From Aurantiacibacter aquimixticola (GTDB lineage: Bacteria; Pseudomonadota; Alphaproteobacteria; Sphingomonadales; Sphingomonadaceae), in the NCBI RefSeq assembly GCF_003605475.1, contig NZ_RAHX01000001.1, positions 1,860,001 to 1,924,000 of the forward strand: a DNA stretch of 64,000 nt, in the 5' to 3' direction. The position numbers and the translations under genes were made by a program. The stretch's first letter is position 1, and the number at the start of each line of letters is the position of its first letter. Positions 8,945 through 16,808 of the stretch are shown in pieces. The notes under the pieces were generated by a model, which was given only the letters and a program-made list of their open reading frames with translations, was not told the origin of the DNA and ran no database searches.

Positions 8945-9501
8945 CAGTCTTTCCGGTAAGTCTTGCGTGGGCCGTCGCGCGGCGGGCCGTTGCCGTCGCG
9001 GTCGTAGCGGGGCTTGGTCTGGCGTGGGTGTTCGGCAAAGTGCTGGCGGCGCGCTTCGGCCTTGTCGGCAATGCGCTGGCGCATGCCGAGCGTGATCCGC
9101 TGCAGCACCTCGTCGATATTCTCGAGGATGTCGGCGGCCTTGATATGCATCACGCGCACTCCGACGGCCTCGAGCGACTTGTCGCGGCGGCGGTTGAGGG
9201 CTTCATTGTCGCCCTCCTCATCAATCACGATGGCCATGCCGAGATTGTGGCAATTGAAATCGACAATCGCGCTGCCGACCACGGCGAAGCGCTTGAAGGT
9301 GTATTTGCCCAGATCGGCCTTGGCGAACCGCTCGGCCAGCGCCTTGTGCGCCTCGGACGCATGCCGCTTCATGTCGCGCGCCTGATCGTGCAGCACGTCG
9401 AGCCGCTTGTCCGAAATCTCCCACCCGCGGCCCTTCTTCTTGAGCGCGGGCGGTTCGGCATCGACGGTGTCGCGGAGGTTGAGGGTCTTGCGATCAGTCA
9501 T
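8944..9501 (-). CDS. DUF559-family (Vsr/PD-(D/E)XK-like) protein inside the suf operon
   Basis: 185 aa. The central part (about 60-150) matches the DUF559 restriction-endonuclease-like fold. It has an IVDFNCHNLGMAIVIDEE strand pair carrying candidate active-site acids, then a charged helix (RRRDKSLEAVGVRVMHI). Flanks are strongly basic, and the C-terminal 40 residues are disordered and Arg/Lys/Pro-rich. DUF559 proteins are related to Vsr mismatch endonucleases. No role in Fe-S assembly is established that I know of. ATG at 9501 is chosen over a TTG four codons upstream. It overlaps the upstream 53-aa gene by 8 nt and the sufC ATG by 1 nt, so it is a true operon member. Confidence 0.85.
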   Translation of the reverse strand: MTDRKTLNLRDTVDAEPPALKKKGRGWEISDKRLDVLHDQARDMKRHASEAHKALAERFAKADLGKYTFKRFAVVGSAIVDFNCHNLGMAIVIDEEGDNEALNRRRDKSLEAVGVRVMHIKAADILENIDEVLQRITLGMRQRIADKAEARRQHFAEHPRQTKPRYDRDGNGPPRDGPRKTYRKD

Positions 9502-9655
9502 CGTTCGGTTCAAGCTTTGCCGGCTTTCTCAGCACCGCCCACATTGCAAGGCCTATGGGCAATCCGATTGCCACCGCGACGGGAGACAAAAGTCCTGCCC
9601 CGGCGAGGCCGCCGCAGATCGCTATCGCACCGAAGATGATCATCCAGTCCCGCAT
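9494..9655 (-). CDS. 53-aa membrane protein inside the suf operon
   Basis: Starts with an ATG that shares one base with the sufB TGA (TGATG) and ends 8 nt inside the DUF559 gene. It encodes a 53-residue protein with two hydrophobic segments (about residues 4-22 and 24-43) separated by a Ser-Pro turn, and a short charged tail ending in acidic residues. The double overlap in a tightly packed operon argues that it is translated. I do not recognise a family. It could anchor or regulate Suf components at the membrane, which is inference only. Confidence 0.7.
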   Translation of the reverse strand: MRDWMIIFGAIAICGGLAGAGLLSPVAVAIGLPIGLAMWAVLRKPAKLEPNDD

Positions 9656-11136
9656 CACCCCACACTCCCCTCGAGCGAAATCGCCAGCAACTTCTGTGCC
9701 TCGACCGCAAACTCCATCGGCAGCTCTTTCAGCACTTCCTTCGCGAAGCCGTTGACGATCAGCGCCACGGCCTCTTCCTCGTCCAGTCCGCGCTGCATGG
9801 CGTAGAACAGCTGGTCGTCGCTGATCTTGGACGTGGTCGCCTCGTGCTCGATCTGCGCGGTGGGGTTCTTCACCTCGATATAGGGCACGGTGTGCGCGCC
9901 GCATTCGCTGCCGAGCAGCAGCGAATCGCATTCGGTGCGGTTGCGGCAATTGTCGGCATTGGCGGCGATGGCCACCTTGCCGCGATAGGTGTTGTTCGAC
10001 TTGCCCGCGCTGATGCCCTTGGAAATGATCGTGGAGCGGGTGCCGCTTGCATTGTGGATCATCTTCGTGCCGGTATCGGCCTGCTGGTGATTGTTGGTGA
10101 CGGCGACCGAGTAGAACTCGCCCACGCTGTCCTTCCCATTGAGAACGCAGGACGGATATTTCCACGTCACCGCGCTGCCGGTCTCGACCTGCGTCCAGCT
10201 CACCTTCGAGCGATCGCCCTGGCATAGCGCGCGCTTGGTGACGAAATTGTAGATCCCGCCCACGCCTTCGGAATTGCCCGGGTACCAGTTCTGCACGGTG
10301 GAATATTTGATCTCGGCATCTTCCATCGCGACCAGCTCGACCACGGCGGCGTGCAGCTGGTTCTCGTCGCGCATCGGTGCGGTGCAGCCTTCGAGATAGG
10401 AGACGTAAGACCCCTTCTCAGCCACGATCAGCGTGCGTTCGAACTGGCCGGTATTCTCGGCATTGATGCGGAAATAGGTGGAAAGTTCCATCGGGCAGCG
10501 CACACCCTCGGGAATGTAGACGAAGGTGCCGTCCGAAAAGACCGCGCAATTGAGCGTGGCGAAATAATTGTCGCGCTGCGGCACGACCTTGCCGAGCCAC
10601 TTCTTCACGAGGTCTGGATATTCGCGGATCGCCTCGCTGATGGAGAGGAAAATGACGCCCGCCTTCTTCAGCTCCTCGCGGAACGTGGTGGCGACCGAAA
10701 CGCTGTCGAACACCGCATCCACCGCGACCTTGCGCGCGCCCTTCACCCCGGCGAGCACTTCCTGCTCCGCCACGGGAATGCCGAGCTTGTCGTAGACCGA
10801 CTTGATTTCCGGATCGAGCTCGTCGAGCGATTCGAGCTCCACCTTCTTCTTCGGCGCCGCGTAATAATAGGCGTCCTGGTAGTCGATCTCGGGATAGCCG
10901 AGCTTCGCCCAGTTCGGCTCTTCCATATCCTGCCACAGGCGGAAAGCCTTGAGCCGCCAGTCGAGCATCCATTGCGGCTCGTTCTTCTTCGCCGAAATGA
11001 AACGCACCGTGTCTTCGGTCAGGCCCTTCTCGGCGTATTCGGTTTCGATATCGGAGGACCAGCCATGCTCGTACTCGGCAGCCTTGTCGGCGGCCTCGCG
11101 GGCTTCTCTGTCCTGAATGTCGACGGTGTCGGTCAT
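9655..11136 (-). CDS. sufB: SufB, Fe-S scaffold complex subunit
   Basis: 493 aa, the usual length for SufB. It assembles the nascent [4Fe-4S] cluster with SufC and SufD. Diagnostic stretches are [38 protein letters not shown], a mid-region [18 protein letters not shown] motif, and the C-terminal [24 protein letters not shown] segment with conserved cysteines. The ATG at 11136 overlaps the sufR TGA (ATGA). Its stop overlaps the ATG of the 53-aa gene, giving an unbroken translational chain. Confidence 0.97.
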   Translation of the reverse strand: MTDTVDIQDREAREAADKAAEYEHGWSSDIETEYAEKGLTEDTVRFISAKKNEPQWMLDWRLKAFRLWQDMEEPNWAKLGYPEIDYQDAYYYAAPKKKVELESLDELDPEIKSVYDKLGIPVAEQEVLAGVKGARKVAVDAVFDSVSVATTFREELKKAGVIFLSISEAIREYPDLVKKWLGKVVPQRDNYFATLNCAVFSDGTFVYIPEGVRCPMELSTYFRINAENTGQFERTLIVAEKGSYVSYLEGCTAPMRDENQLHAAVVELVAMEDAEIKYSTVQNWYPGNSEGVGGIYNFVTKRALCQGDRSKVSWTQVETGSAVTWKYPSCVLNGKDSVGEFYSVAVTNNHQQADTGTKMIHNASGTRSTIISKGISAGKSNNTYRGKVAIAANADNCRNRTECDSLLLGSECGAHTVPYIEVKNPTAQIEHEATTSKISDDQLFYAMQRGLDEEEAVALIVNGFAKEVLKELPMEFAVEAQKLLAISLEGSVG

Positions 11137-11543
11137 GCCATTTCTTTCGAGCGAGTGAGCTGGGTGAGCGGAATGTCCGCAAGTGCGCCGCGAAGCGCGG
11201 AATTGATGATCGGCCAATGCGGCTTCACGCTGCAATCGTGGTCCACCGCGCAGTTTGTGCCATCAACGCAAGCAGTGAGTGCGATCGGACCTTCGATCGC
11301 CTCGACGATATCGGCCACGCTGATCGCCGCCGCCGGGCGCGCAAGTTGCAATCCGCCGCCCGCGCCGCGCGTGGAGCGCAGAAGTCCGGCTGCGGTCAGC
11401 TTGCTGACGACCTTCTGCACGGTCGGCACCGGCAGGCCGGTTTCGCCCGCCAGTTCGGACGCGGATGTGCGACCCCCGCCGCAATGGCGGGCCGCGGCGC
11501 TCATCGTGACGACGGCGTAATCTGCAAGGTTGCTGAGGCGCAT
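11133..11543 (-). CDS. Rrf2-family regulator of the suf operon (SufR/IscR-like)
   Basis: 136 aa from ATG 11543. An N-terminal winged helix ([19 protein letters not shown], then [20 protein letters not shown]) precedes a cysteine motif C-x5-C-x5-C in the [17 protein letters not shown] stretch. That is the spacing of the Fe-S ligands of E. coli IscR, so it probably senses the Fe-S state. It is the first gene of the suf operon and overlaps sufB by 4 nt, so it would autoregulate. An in-frame ATG at 11609 is possible, but translation from it would run through the candidate operator. Neither start has a good Shine-Dalgarno. Confidence 0.9.
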   Translation of the reverse strand: MRLSNLADYAVVTMSAAARHCGGGRTSASELAGETGLPVPTVQKVVSKLTAAGLLRSTRGAGGGLQLARPAAAISVADIVEAIEGPIALTACVDGTNCAVDHDCSVKPHWPIINSALRGALADIPLTQLTRSKEMA

Positions 11544-11550
11544 GCGGCCC

Positions 11551-11575
11551 AAATCGGAGCAAATCGGTCCGATTT
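11551..11575 (-). promoter_or_regulatory. Candidate SufR/Rrf2 operator upstream of the suf operon
   Basis: AAATCGGTCCGATTT at 11561-11575 is a perfect 7-1-7 inverted repeat. A further direct copy of the half site AAATCGG lies at 11551-11557, 10 bp away. The site is 8-32 bp upstream of the chosen sufR ATG, where an autoregulated Rrf2 repressor would bind. What is seen is the symmetry and position. Binding by the adjacent regulator is inference. No clear -35/-10 pair was found. Confidence 0.5.
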
Positions 11576-11609
11576 CAAGCGAAACCCGCCTGTTGCGAGT
11601 CGTTAGCAT

Positions 11610-11892
11610 TACTTGTCTTGCGAAGCCGCCTCCGCGGCTTCGTCCTCGGTGCTATTCGCTCCGCTTCGCTACGCGGCACCTGCGGTCGCGCATTCGCGCT
11701 CTGTCGGCCGCTGGTCGCGCCCGATCCTAGCGCAAGATCGAAAAGGCTTCGCGGAGCTCCGAGCGAAGCGAGGCAAGGGCGAACGCCCGTCCGTAGCGGG
11801 CGCAGCGCTGCTGCGCGTCTAACGAGGATGTCCGCGCGGATGCGCGGACCTAAAGCAAACAGATGCGGAGGCGTGAGCGAAAAGCAAACAAA
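11610..11892. repeat. Non-coding patch with five hairpins (possible interspersed repeat or mosaic)
   Basis: 283 bp between sufR and the DUF885 gene with no supported ORF. It contains five inverted repeats: CGAAGCCGC/GCGGCTTCG at 11621-11642 (loop CTCC), GCTTCGC/GCGAAGC at 11746-11769, GGGCG/CGCCC at 11777-11788, GCGCAGC/GCTGCGC at 11800-11816, and TCCGCGC/GCGCGGA at 11831-11848 (loop GGAT). The density suggests an extragenic palindromic element. The last hairpin may also end the DUF885 transcript, although it lacks a T-run. Whether copies exist elsewhere cannot be told from this window. Confidence 0.4.
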
Positions 11893-13689
11893 TCAAACCT
11901 CACCGCTCGCGATATATTCCTCGACCTGCTCCTCTAGGATATCCAGCGGTACCGGGCCGTTCACCAGCACCACTTCATGAAATTCGCGGATGTCGAAATC
12001 TTCGCCCATCTCCTCGCGCGCGCGTTCGCGCAGTTCCATGATCTTCAGCTTGCCGATCATGTAGGCGGTCGCCTGCCCGGGATAGACGATGTAGCGCTCG
12101 ATTGCCTTGCGAATGTCGCCATCGGGATTGGGCGTGTTCTCGGTGAGATAGGCGATGGCTTCGGCGCGGGTCCAGCGCTTGGAGTGGATGCCGGTATCGA
12201 CCACCAGCCGCGCCGCGCGCCACAATTCCATGCCCAGCCGTCCGAAATCGGAATAGGGATCTGTGTAGAAGCCCATCTCCTTGGGCAGTTCTTCCGAATA
12301 GAGCCCCCAGCCTTCGGTGTAGGCAGTGAAGCCCCCGAAGCGGCGGAAGGCGGGCAGGCCGTCGAGCCCGGTCTGGATCGCGCGCTGCATGTGGTGGCCG
12401 GGATTGGCCTCGTGATAGGCGAGCGCTTCAAGCTCGTTCCGGCTCATGTCCTTGAGATTGTAGAGATTGACGTAATAGGTGCCGGGCCGCGAACCGTCGG
12501 GCGCGGGGCTCTGGTAGAACGCCTTGCCCGCGCTCTGCTCGCGGAACGCCTCGACCGGCTTCACCACTAGCTCGTATTCCGGCAGCGTGATAAAGTAGTC
12601 GGGCAGCCGCTCGTTCATCGCCGCGACCACGCGGTCCACCTCGGCGAGATATTCCTCGCGGGTGTCGAAATAGAAGCGATCGTCCGTGCGGGTATACTGG
12701 AAGAAGTCCTGCAGGCTCCCCTCGAAGCCGACCTGCTCCATGATCTCGCGCATCTCGCCGTGGATCCGGTCCACTTCGCGAAGGCCGATATCGTGGATCT
12801 CGTCCGCCGAAAGATCGGTGGTGGTGTAATAGCTCAACAGCGCGTCGTAATACTCGCCGCCATTTGGCAGCCGCCACACGCCATCGTCGCTCGGCGCGAT
12901 GGCCTGCTGGCGCAGCATTTCGGAACGAAGCCGCCCATAGGCGGGTGCGGCGTGGGACTGCCATGCCTGCGCCGCGCGCTGCTTCAGCGCTTCCTTTTCC
13001 GGCACGGGGATATCCAGCGCATCGACCTCTCCGCCGAAATCCTCGAGCACGGCATTGTCGAGCCCCGCTTCGAGGATGTTGTCGATATCCGACAGCACGT
13101 AGGGATAGACCCAGTCGGTTGGCATGATGCCATTGGCGGCCCGCTGCGCCGCACGGGCGATCAGCGTGTCCATCAGGGGCCCGATGCCGCGAATCCGCTC
13201 GATATAGGCCTCGGCATCCGAGATGTTCGTCACGGTGTGGGTATTGATGAGAAAGGCCGGAATGCCGCTCTGCCGCCCGGTCATCTGGTTGAAGATGTAG
13301 CCGTATTCCTCGTAGGGATCGAGCAGCCCGTCACGCGCGGCGACGGCTTCGAACAGGCGGTAGGACAGCGCCCCCTGCGCGCCCAGCGCATCCAGATCGT
13401 ATCCGGTGCGCATGCGGGCGAGATAGTCCTGCCGCAACTGACGCTGGCGCGCATCGGCGGCGGCGGACGCGTCGTTCCATTCGCCGTAATCCTCGTCGCG
13501 AATGCCGCGATACGCCTTGCTTTCCGGCGAAAGCTCGAGGCTGGCCTCGTCATACCGCTCGAAAAACGTATCGATGTCGGCAGCTTCTACGCTGCCTACA
13601 GCTCCCATACTGGCGGGAGGCTGCTGCGTGGCGGTGCATCCAGCGAGCGCAAGCACTGCGACAGCGGCGGCGGTGTAAGCGAGTTTCAT
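11893..13689 (-). CDS. DUF885 family lipoprotein (putative zinc carboxypeptidase-like)
   Basis: 598 aa. The signal peptide with lipobox LALAGC indicates Cys19 as the likely lipidated residue. DUF885 proteins carry a zinc-peptidase-like HExxxH core. Here it is AYHEANPGHHMQRA, followed by a downstream EGWGLYSEEL glutamate motif, consistent with a metallo-carboxypeptidase fold. The start ATG at 13689 is preceded by AAGGG; upstream in-frame codons lack similarity. Monocistronic by context: a terminator on the same strand sits 65-99 bp upstream and the hairpin patch lies downstream. The substrate is unknown. Confidence 0.9.
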   Translation of the reverse strand: MKLAYTAAAVAVLALAGCTATQQPPASMGAVGSVEAADIDTFFERYDEASLELSPESKAYRGIRDEDYGEWNDASAAADARQRQLRQDYLARMRTGYDLDALGAQGALSYRLFEAVAARDGLLDPYEEYGYIFNQMTGRQSGIPAFLINTHTVTNISDAEAYIERIRGIGPLMDTLIARAAQRAANGIMPTDWVYPYVLSDIDNILEAGLDNAVLEDFGGEVDALDIPVPEKEALKQRAAQAWQSHAAPAYGRLRSEMLRQQAIAPSDDGVWRLPNGGEYYDALLSYYTTTDLSADEIHDIGLREVDRIHGEMREIMEQVGFEGSLQDFFQYTRTDDRFYFDTREEYLAEVDRVVAAMNERLPDYFITLPEYELVVKPVEAFREQSAGKAFYQSPAPDGSRPGTYYVNLYNLKDMSRNELEALAYHEANPGHHMQRAIQTGLDGLPAFRRFGGFTAYTEGWGLYSEELPKEMGFYTDPYSDFGRLGMELWRAARLVVDTGIHSKRWTRAEAIAYLTENTPNPDGDIRKAIERYIVYPGQATAYMIGKLKIMELRERAREEMGEDFDIREFHEVVLVNGPVPLDILEEQVEEYIASGEV

Positions 13690-13753
13690 TTGCGGACCCT
13701 TCGTCAAATCTCGCGGGAGCGGTAGGCCAAACCGCCAGGCGATAAAAGACCGT

Positions 13754-13788
13754 AAAAAAGGGGCGGTCCTTCGCAAGAAGAACCGCCC
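13754..13788 (-). terminator. Rho-independent terminator on the minus strand (orphan)
   Basis: On the minus strand GGGCGGTTCTTC pairs with GAAGGACCGCCC across a TTGC loop (13788 down to 13761) with one T-G wobble, followed by a CTTTTTT run (13760-13754). This is a textbook intrinsic terminator. No minus-strand protein gene lies upstream, because the next gene in that direction is plus-strand pyrD. It therefore ends an unannotated transcript. It lies 65 bp upstream of the DUF885 start, so attenuation of that gene is the alternative. Confidence 0.65.
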
Positions 13789-13860
13789 TCTATAGGTGAG
13801 AACTCAATACGCTGCTGCGCACCAAGCCCTTCGGGTCGCAGGTGTGTATTAGCCGATTCG
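13754..13860 (-). ncRNA. Candidate small RNA ending at the orphan terminator
   Basis: About 100 nt on the minus strand between pyrD and the DUF885 gene. Upstream of the terminator there is a second stem-loop, CTGCG/CGCAG (about 13841-13807) enclosing CCCGAAGGG. A -10-like TAATAC lies near 13850. No protein frame is supported. The boundaries are guessed from the terminator and the -10-like element. It does not match any RNA family I recognise (not SRP, tmRNA or RNase P). It could equally be the DUF885 leader. Confidence 0.3.
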
Positions 13861-13959
13861 CATGACAGTTTCTTGTAAGAAGGCGACATGCGGGCCGCGG
13901 CGTGGGTTGCGAATGCGATCGCCATTGCGCTGCGCTTCGGAGGGCGGCAGACGGCGCGC

Positions 13960-14988
13960 ATGATCTATTCGCTCCTTCGCCCCGCGATCTTCGCGCTGGA
14001 TCCCGAACGTGCCCACCGGCTTGCCATTGCGGCGCTGAAGGCGAAGCCGACCGGCAAGCCGCCCGAGCCAAGCGGGCCGCTCGCGGTGCGTGTGGCGGGG
14101 ATCGACTTTCCCAATCCGCTCGGCATGGCGGCGGGGTTCGACAAGGATGCCGAAGTGCCCGATGCTCTGCTCGGCATGGGGTTCGGCCATGTCGAAGTCG
14201 GTTCGATCACCCCGCTGCCGCAACCCGGCAACCCGAAGCCGCGCCTTTTCCGACTGGTCGAGGATGCCGCGGTTATCAACCGGATGGGCTTCAACAATGG
14301 CGGGCTCGAAGCGGCGAATGCGCGGCTCATGCGGCGCAGACGGCGAGGGATCGTCGGCGTGAATGTCGGTGCGAACAAGGAGACCACCGACCGCGTTGCG
14401 GACTATCTGACCGGGATCGCGTGCATGGCGCCTGTCGCCGATTATCTCACCGTCAATATCAGCTCGCCCAACACGCCCGGCCTGCGCGGCTTGCAGGCCG
14501 AGGGTGAGCTGGAAGCGCTGCTCGAAGCGATCGCGGCGGACCGGCGGGCAAGCGATCCGCCAGTGTTTCTCAAGGTCGCGCCCGACCTCGAGAACGGCGA
14601 TCACGAGCGGATCGTACGCACCGCGATCGACAATGGCATCGCCGCACTCATCGTTTCCAACACAAGCATCTCGCGCCCGCCGCTCGGTTCGCAGCATGCG
14701 GAGGAGATGGGCGGCCTTTCCGGCGCGCCGCTGCGATTGCTGGCCCTGAAACAGCTGCGCCGCTTTTACGCGGTGGCGGGTGACGAATTGCCGCTGATCG
14801 GCGTGGGCGGGATCGCCACGGCAGAACAGGCGTGGGAGCGCATCCGCGCAGGCGCGAGCCTCGTCCAACTCTACAGCGCGGCGGTCTATCGCGGGCCGGG
14901 CGTCGCAAGGGATATCACAGCCGGTCTTGAAAAGTTGATGCGGCGGGACGGCTTCGCGTCCATTGCCGAGGCGGTCGGAAGCGAATAG
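13960..14988 (+). CDS. pyrD: Dihydroorotate dehydrogenase (quinone), class 2
   Basis: 342 aa from ATG 13960; the frame is open 24 codons further but without similarity. Class 2 features are the N-terminal quinone-tunnel helices (YSLLRPAIFALDPERAHRLA), VAGIDFPNPLGMAAGFDKDA, the GFGHVEVGSITPLPQPGNP signature, VNISSPNTPGLRGLQ with the catalytic serine loop, and GVGGIATAEQAWERIRAG at the FMN phosphate site. It oxidises dihydroorotate to orotate at the inner membrane in pyrimidine synthesis. The gamma-glutamyltransferase gene follows after 10 bp and is probably cotranscribed. Confidence 0.96.
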   Translation: MIYSLLRPAIFALDPERAHRLAIAALKAKPTGKPPEPSGPLAVRVAGIDFPNPLGMAAGFDKDAEVPDALLGMGFGHVEVGSITPLPQPGNPKPRLFRLVEDAAVINRMGFNNGGLEAANARLMRRRRRGIVGVNVGANKETTDRVADYLTGIACMAPVADYLTVNISSPNTPGLRGLQAEGELEALLEAIAADRRASDPPVFLKVAPDLENGDHERIVRTAIDNGIAALIVSNTSISRPPLGSQHAEEMGGLSGAPLRLLALKQLRRFYAVAGDELPLIGVGGIATAEQAWERIRAGASLVQLYSAAVYRGPGVARDITAGLEKLMRRDGFASIAEAVGSE

Positions 14989-14998
14989 CACCGCACGT

Positions 14999-16714
14999 AT
15001 GACATTTCGCATCGCGCTTGCCTGCACCGCCCTGGCCCTCACCGGCTGCCAGACGACCCTCACCGCCCCCGAAGCGCCTCTTGTAGCCCCTGAACGATCC
15101 TTCACCGGAGTCGTCAGCGCCGCCGATCCACGTGCGGCGCAGGCGGGTGCGCAGATCCTTCGGCAGGGCGGTAGCGCGACCGATGTCGCCATCGCCGTGA
15201 TGCTGGCGTTGACCGTTGTCGAGCCGCAGAGTTCGGGCATTGGTGGCGGCGGGTTTTTTGTGCGCGCGGGAGCCGATGGCGCGCTCGAGACGATCGACGG
15301 GCGCGAAACCGCGCCATCCGCGGCGACACCAGCGTGGTTTCTCGCAGAGGGCGGCGAACCCCTCGGCTATCGCGATGCTGTGCTGACCGGCCTCAGCGTC
15401 GGCGTGCCGGGCAATCTGGCGCTTGCGGCGGAAGCCCACCAGCGGCATGGCAAACTGCCCTGGGCGGATCTCTTCCAGCCCGCCATTCGCCTGGCCGAAG
15501 ACGGCTGGCTGCTCACCGAGCGCGGCGCTGAATTCGCCGAACGGAGCAAAGAGCGCGCCACGCACGATGTCGAACTGCCGTTCCTCTTCTGGGACGCCGA
15601 GGGCAATGTCGCGCCAGTCGGCACGCGGATCACCAATGGCGATCTTGCATTTGCCCTGGGCCGCCTGGCCGAAGAAGGTCCGGACTGGTTGTATGAGGGC
15701 AGCGTTGCAGCCGACCTCGCGAATTACGTCGCCGAGCGCACGCCGCGCGACGAATACATGCAATTCGGCGACGTCACCAGCTACGAAGCGATCCCGCGCG
15801 ATGCCGTTTGCGGCCCCTATCGCGAATACCGGATCTGCAGCATGGGGCCGCCTTCCTCGGGCGCGACAACGGTGCTGGCGATGCTCGGGCATCTTGAGCG
15901 TTTCGATATCGGCGCATTGGGTGCGTCATCGCCCATGGCCTGGCACCTCTTCGCCGAAAGCCAGCGCCTCGCCTATGCGGACCGCGAGCTATATCTTGCT
16001 GACAGCGACTATGTGCCGGTCCCGGTCGCCGGACTGACCGACCCAGCATACCTTGCCGCACGCAGCATGCTGATCGACCCCGCATCGCGCAGGGCAAGCG
16101 TGGAGGCCGGCGCGCCTGCCGGAGCCACACAGGCGCTAGCCGATGGCGATGAGCCGACCGAAAATGGAACCAGCCATTTCTCCGTCGTGGACAGCAACGG
16201 CAATGTCGTGTCCTGGACATCGACGATCGAGGGTGCGTTCGGCTCGGGCCTCGTGTTCAGCGGTTTCTATCTCAACAACGAGCTCACCGATTTCAGCTTC
16301 CGGCCGGAGCGTGACGGCGTGCCTGTCGCGAACCGGGTGGAAGGCGGCAAGCGGCCGCGCAGCTCCATGTCGCCCACCATCGTGTTCGATGCCGACGGAC
16401 GATCGGTGCTGGCTCTCGGCGCGGCTGGCGGATCGACCATTCCGGTGCAGGTCGCCAAGGCGCTGATCGGCTATATCGACTGGGATCTTACCGCGCAGGA
16501 AGCCATCGCGCTGCCGACACTCTATTCGCCGGGCGATACGGTGACGCTGGAGGAAGGCCTGTTCGATCCCGCCATCGTGGCTGCGCTCGAGACGCTCGGC
16601 CATACCGTCCAGATGCGCGGTCTGCCGCTGAAGGCCAATGCCGTCGAGTATCGCGACGGCCGCTGGATTGGGGCTGCCGATCCGCGCAGCGAGGGTGCCG
16701 CAGTCTCGGAATAA
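14999..16714 (+). CDS. ggt: Gamma-glutamyltransferase
   Basis: 571 aa lipoprotein-type precursor (lipobox LALTGC near residue 17). It cleaves and transfers the gamma-glutamyl group of glutathione. The large-subunit part includes SSGIGGGGFFV and the substrate-binding REAP-like DGRETAP segment. The self-processing and catalytic threonine is in ENGTSHFSVVDSNGNVVS, and the C-terminal half has RPRSSMSPTIVF and GAAGGSTIP. It should be exported and autocleaved into two subunits. Start ATG 14999 is set by the signal peptide. It sits 10 bp after pyrD. Confidence 0.95.
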   Translation: MTFRIALACTALALTGCQTTLTAPEAPLVAPERSFTGVVSAADPRAAQAGAQILRQGGSATDVAIAVMLALTVVEPQSSGIGGGGFFVRAGADGALETIDGRETAPSAATPAWFLAEGGEPLGYRDAVLTGLSVGVPGNLALAAEAHQRHGKLPWADLFQPAIRLAEDGWLLTERGAEFAERSKERATHDVELPFLFWDAEGNVAPVGTRITNGDLAFALGRLAEEGPDWLYEGSVAADLANYVAERTPRDEYMQFGDVTSYEAIPRDAVCGPYREYRICSMGPPSSGATTVLAMLGHLERFDIGALGASSPMAWHLFAESQRLAYADRELYLADSDYVPVPVAGLTDPAYLAARSMLIDPASRRASVEAGAPAGATQALADGDEPTENGTSHFSVVDSNGNVVSWTSTIEGAFGSGLVFSGFYLNNELTDFSFRPERDGVPVANRVEGGKRPRSSMSPTIVFDADGRSVLALGAAGGSTIPVQVAKALIGYIDWDLTAQEAIALPTLYSPGDTVTLEEGLFDPAIVAALETLGHTVQMRGLPLKANAVEYRDGRWIGAADPRSEGAAVSE

Positions 16715-16808
16715 CGTCCGCTCGCCACGGCTTGCCCCGGAACAAGCGGCGGCGTAACCCGGTTTCACAAGACACGACCGGAAAACCGGCAACAGGAGAG
16801 AACGCCCG

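Noticed and set aside
13849..15240. Minus-strand open frame of about 460 codons opposite pyrD and ggt
   Set aside because: Antisense shadow with no domain; considered as the owner of the orphan terminator, but it ends before it and lacks support.
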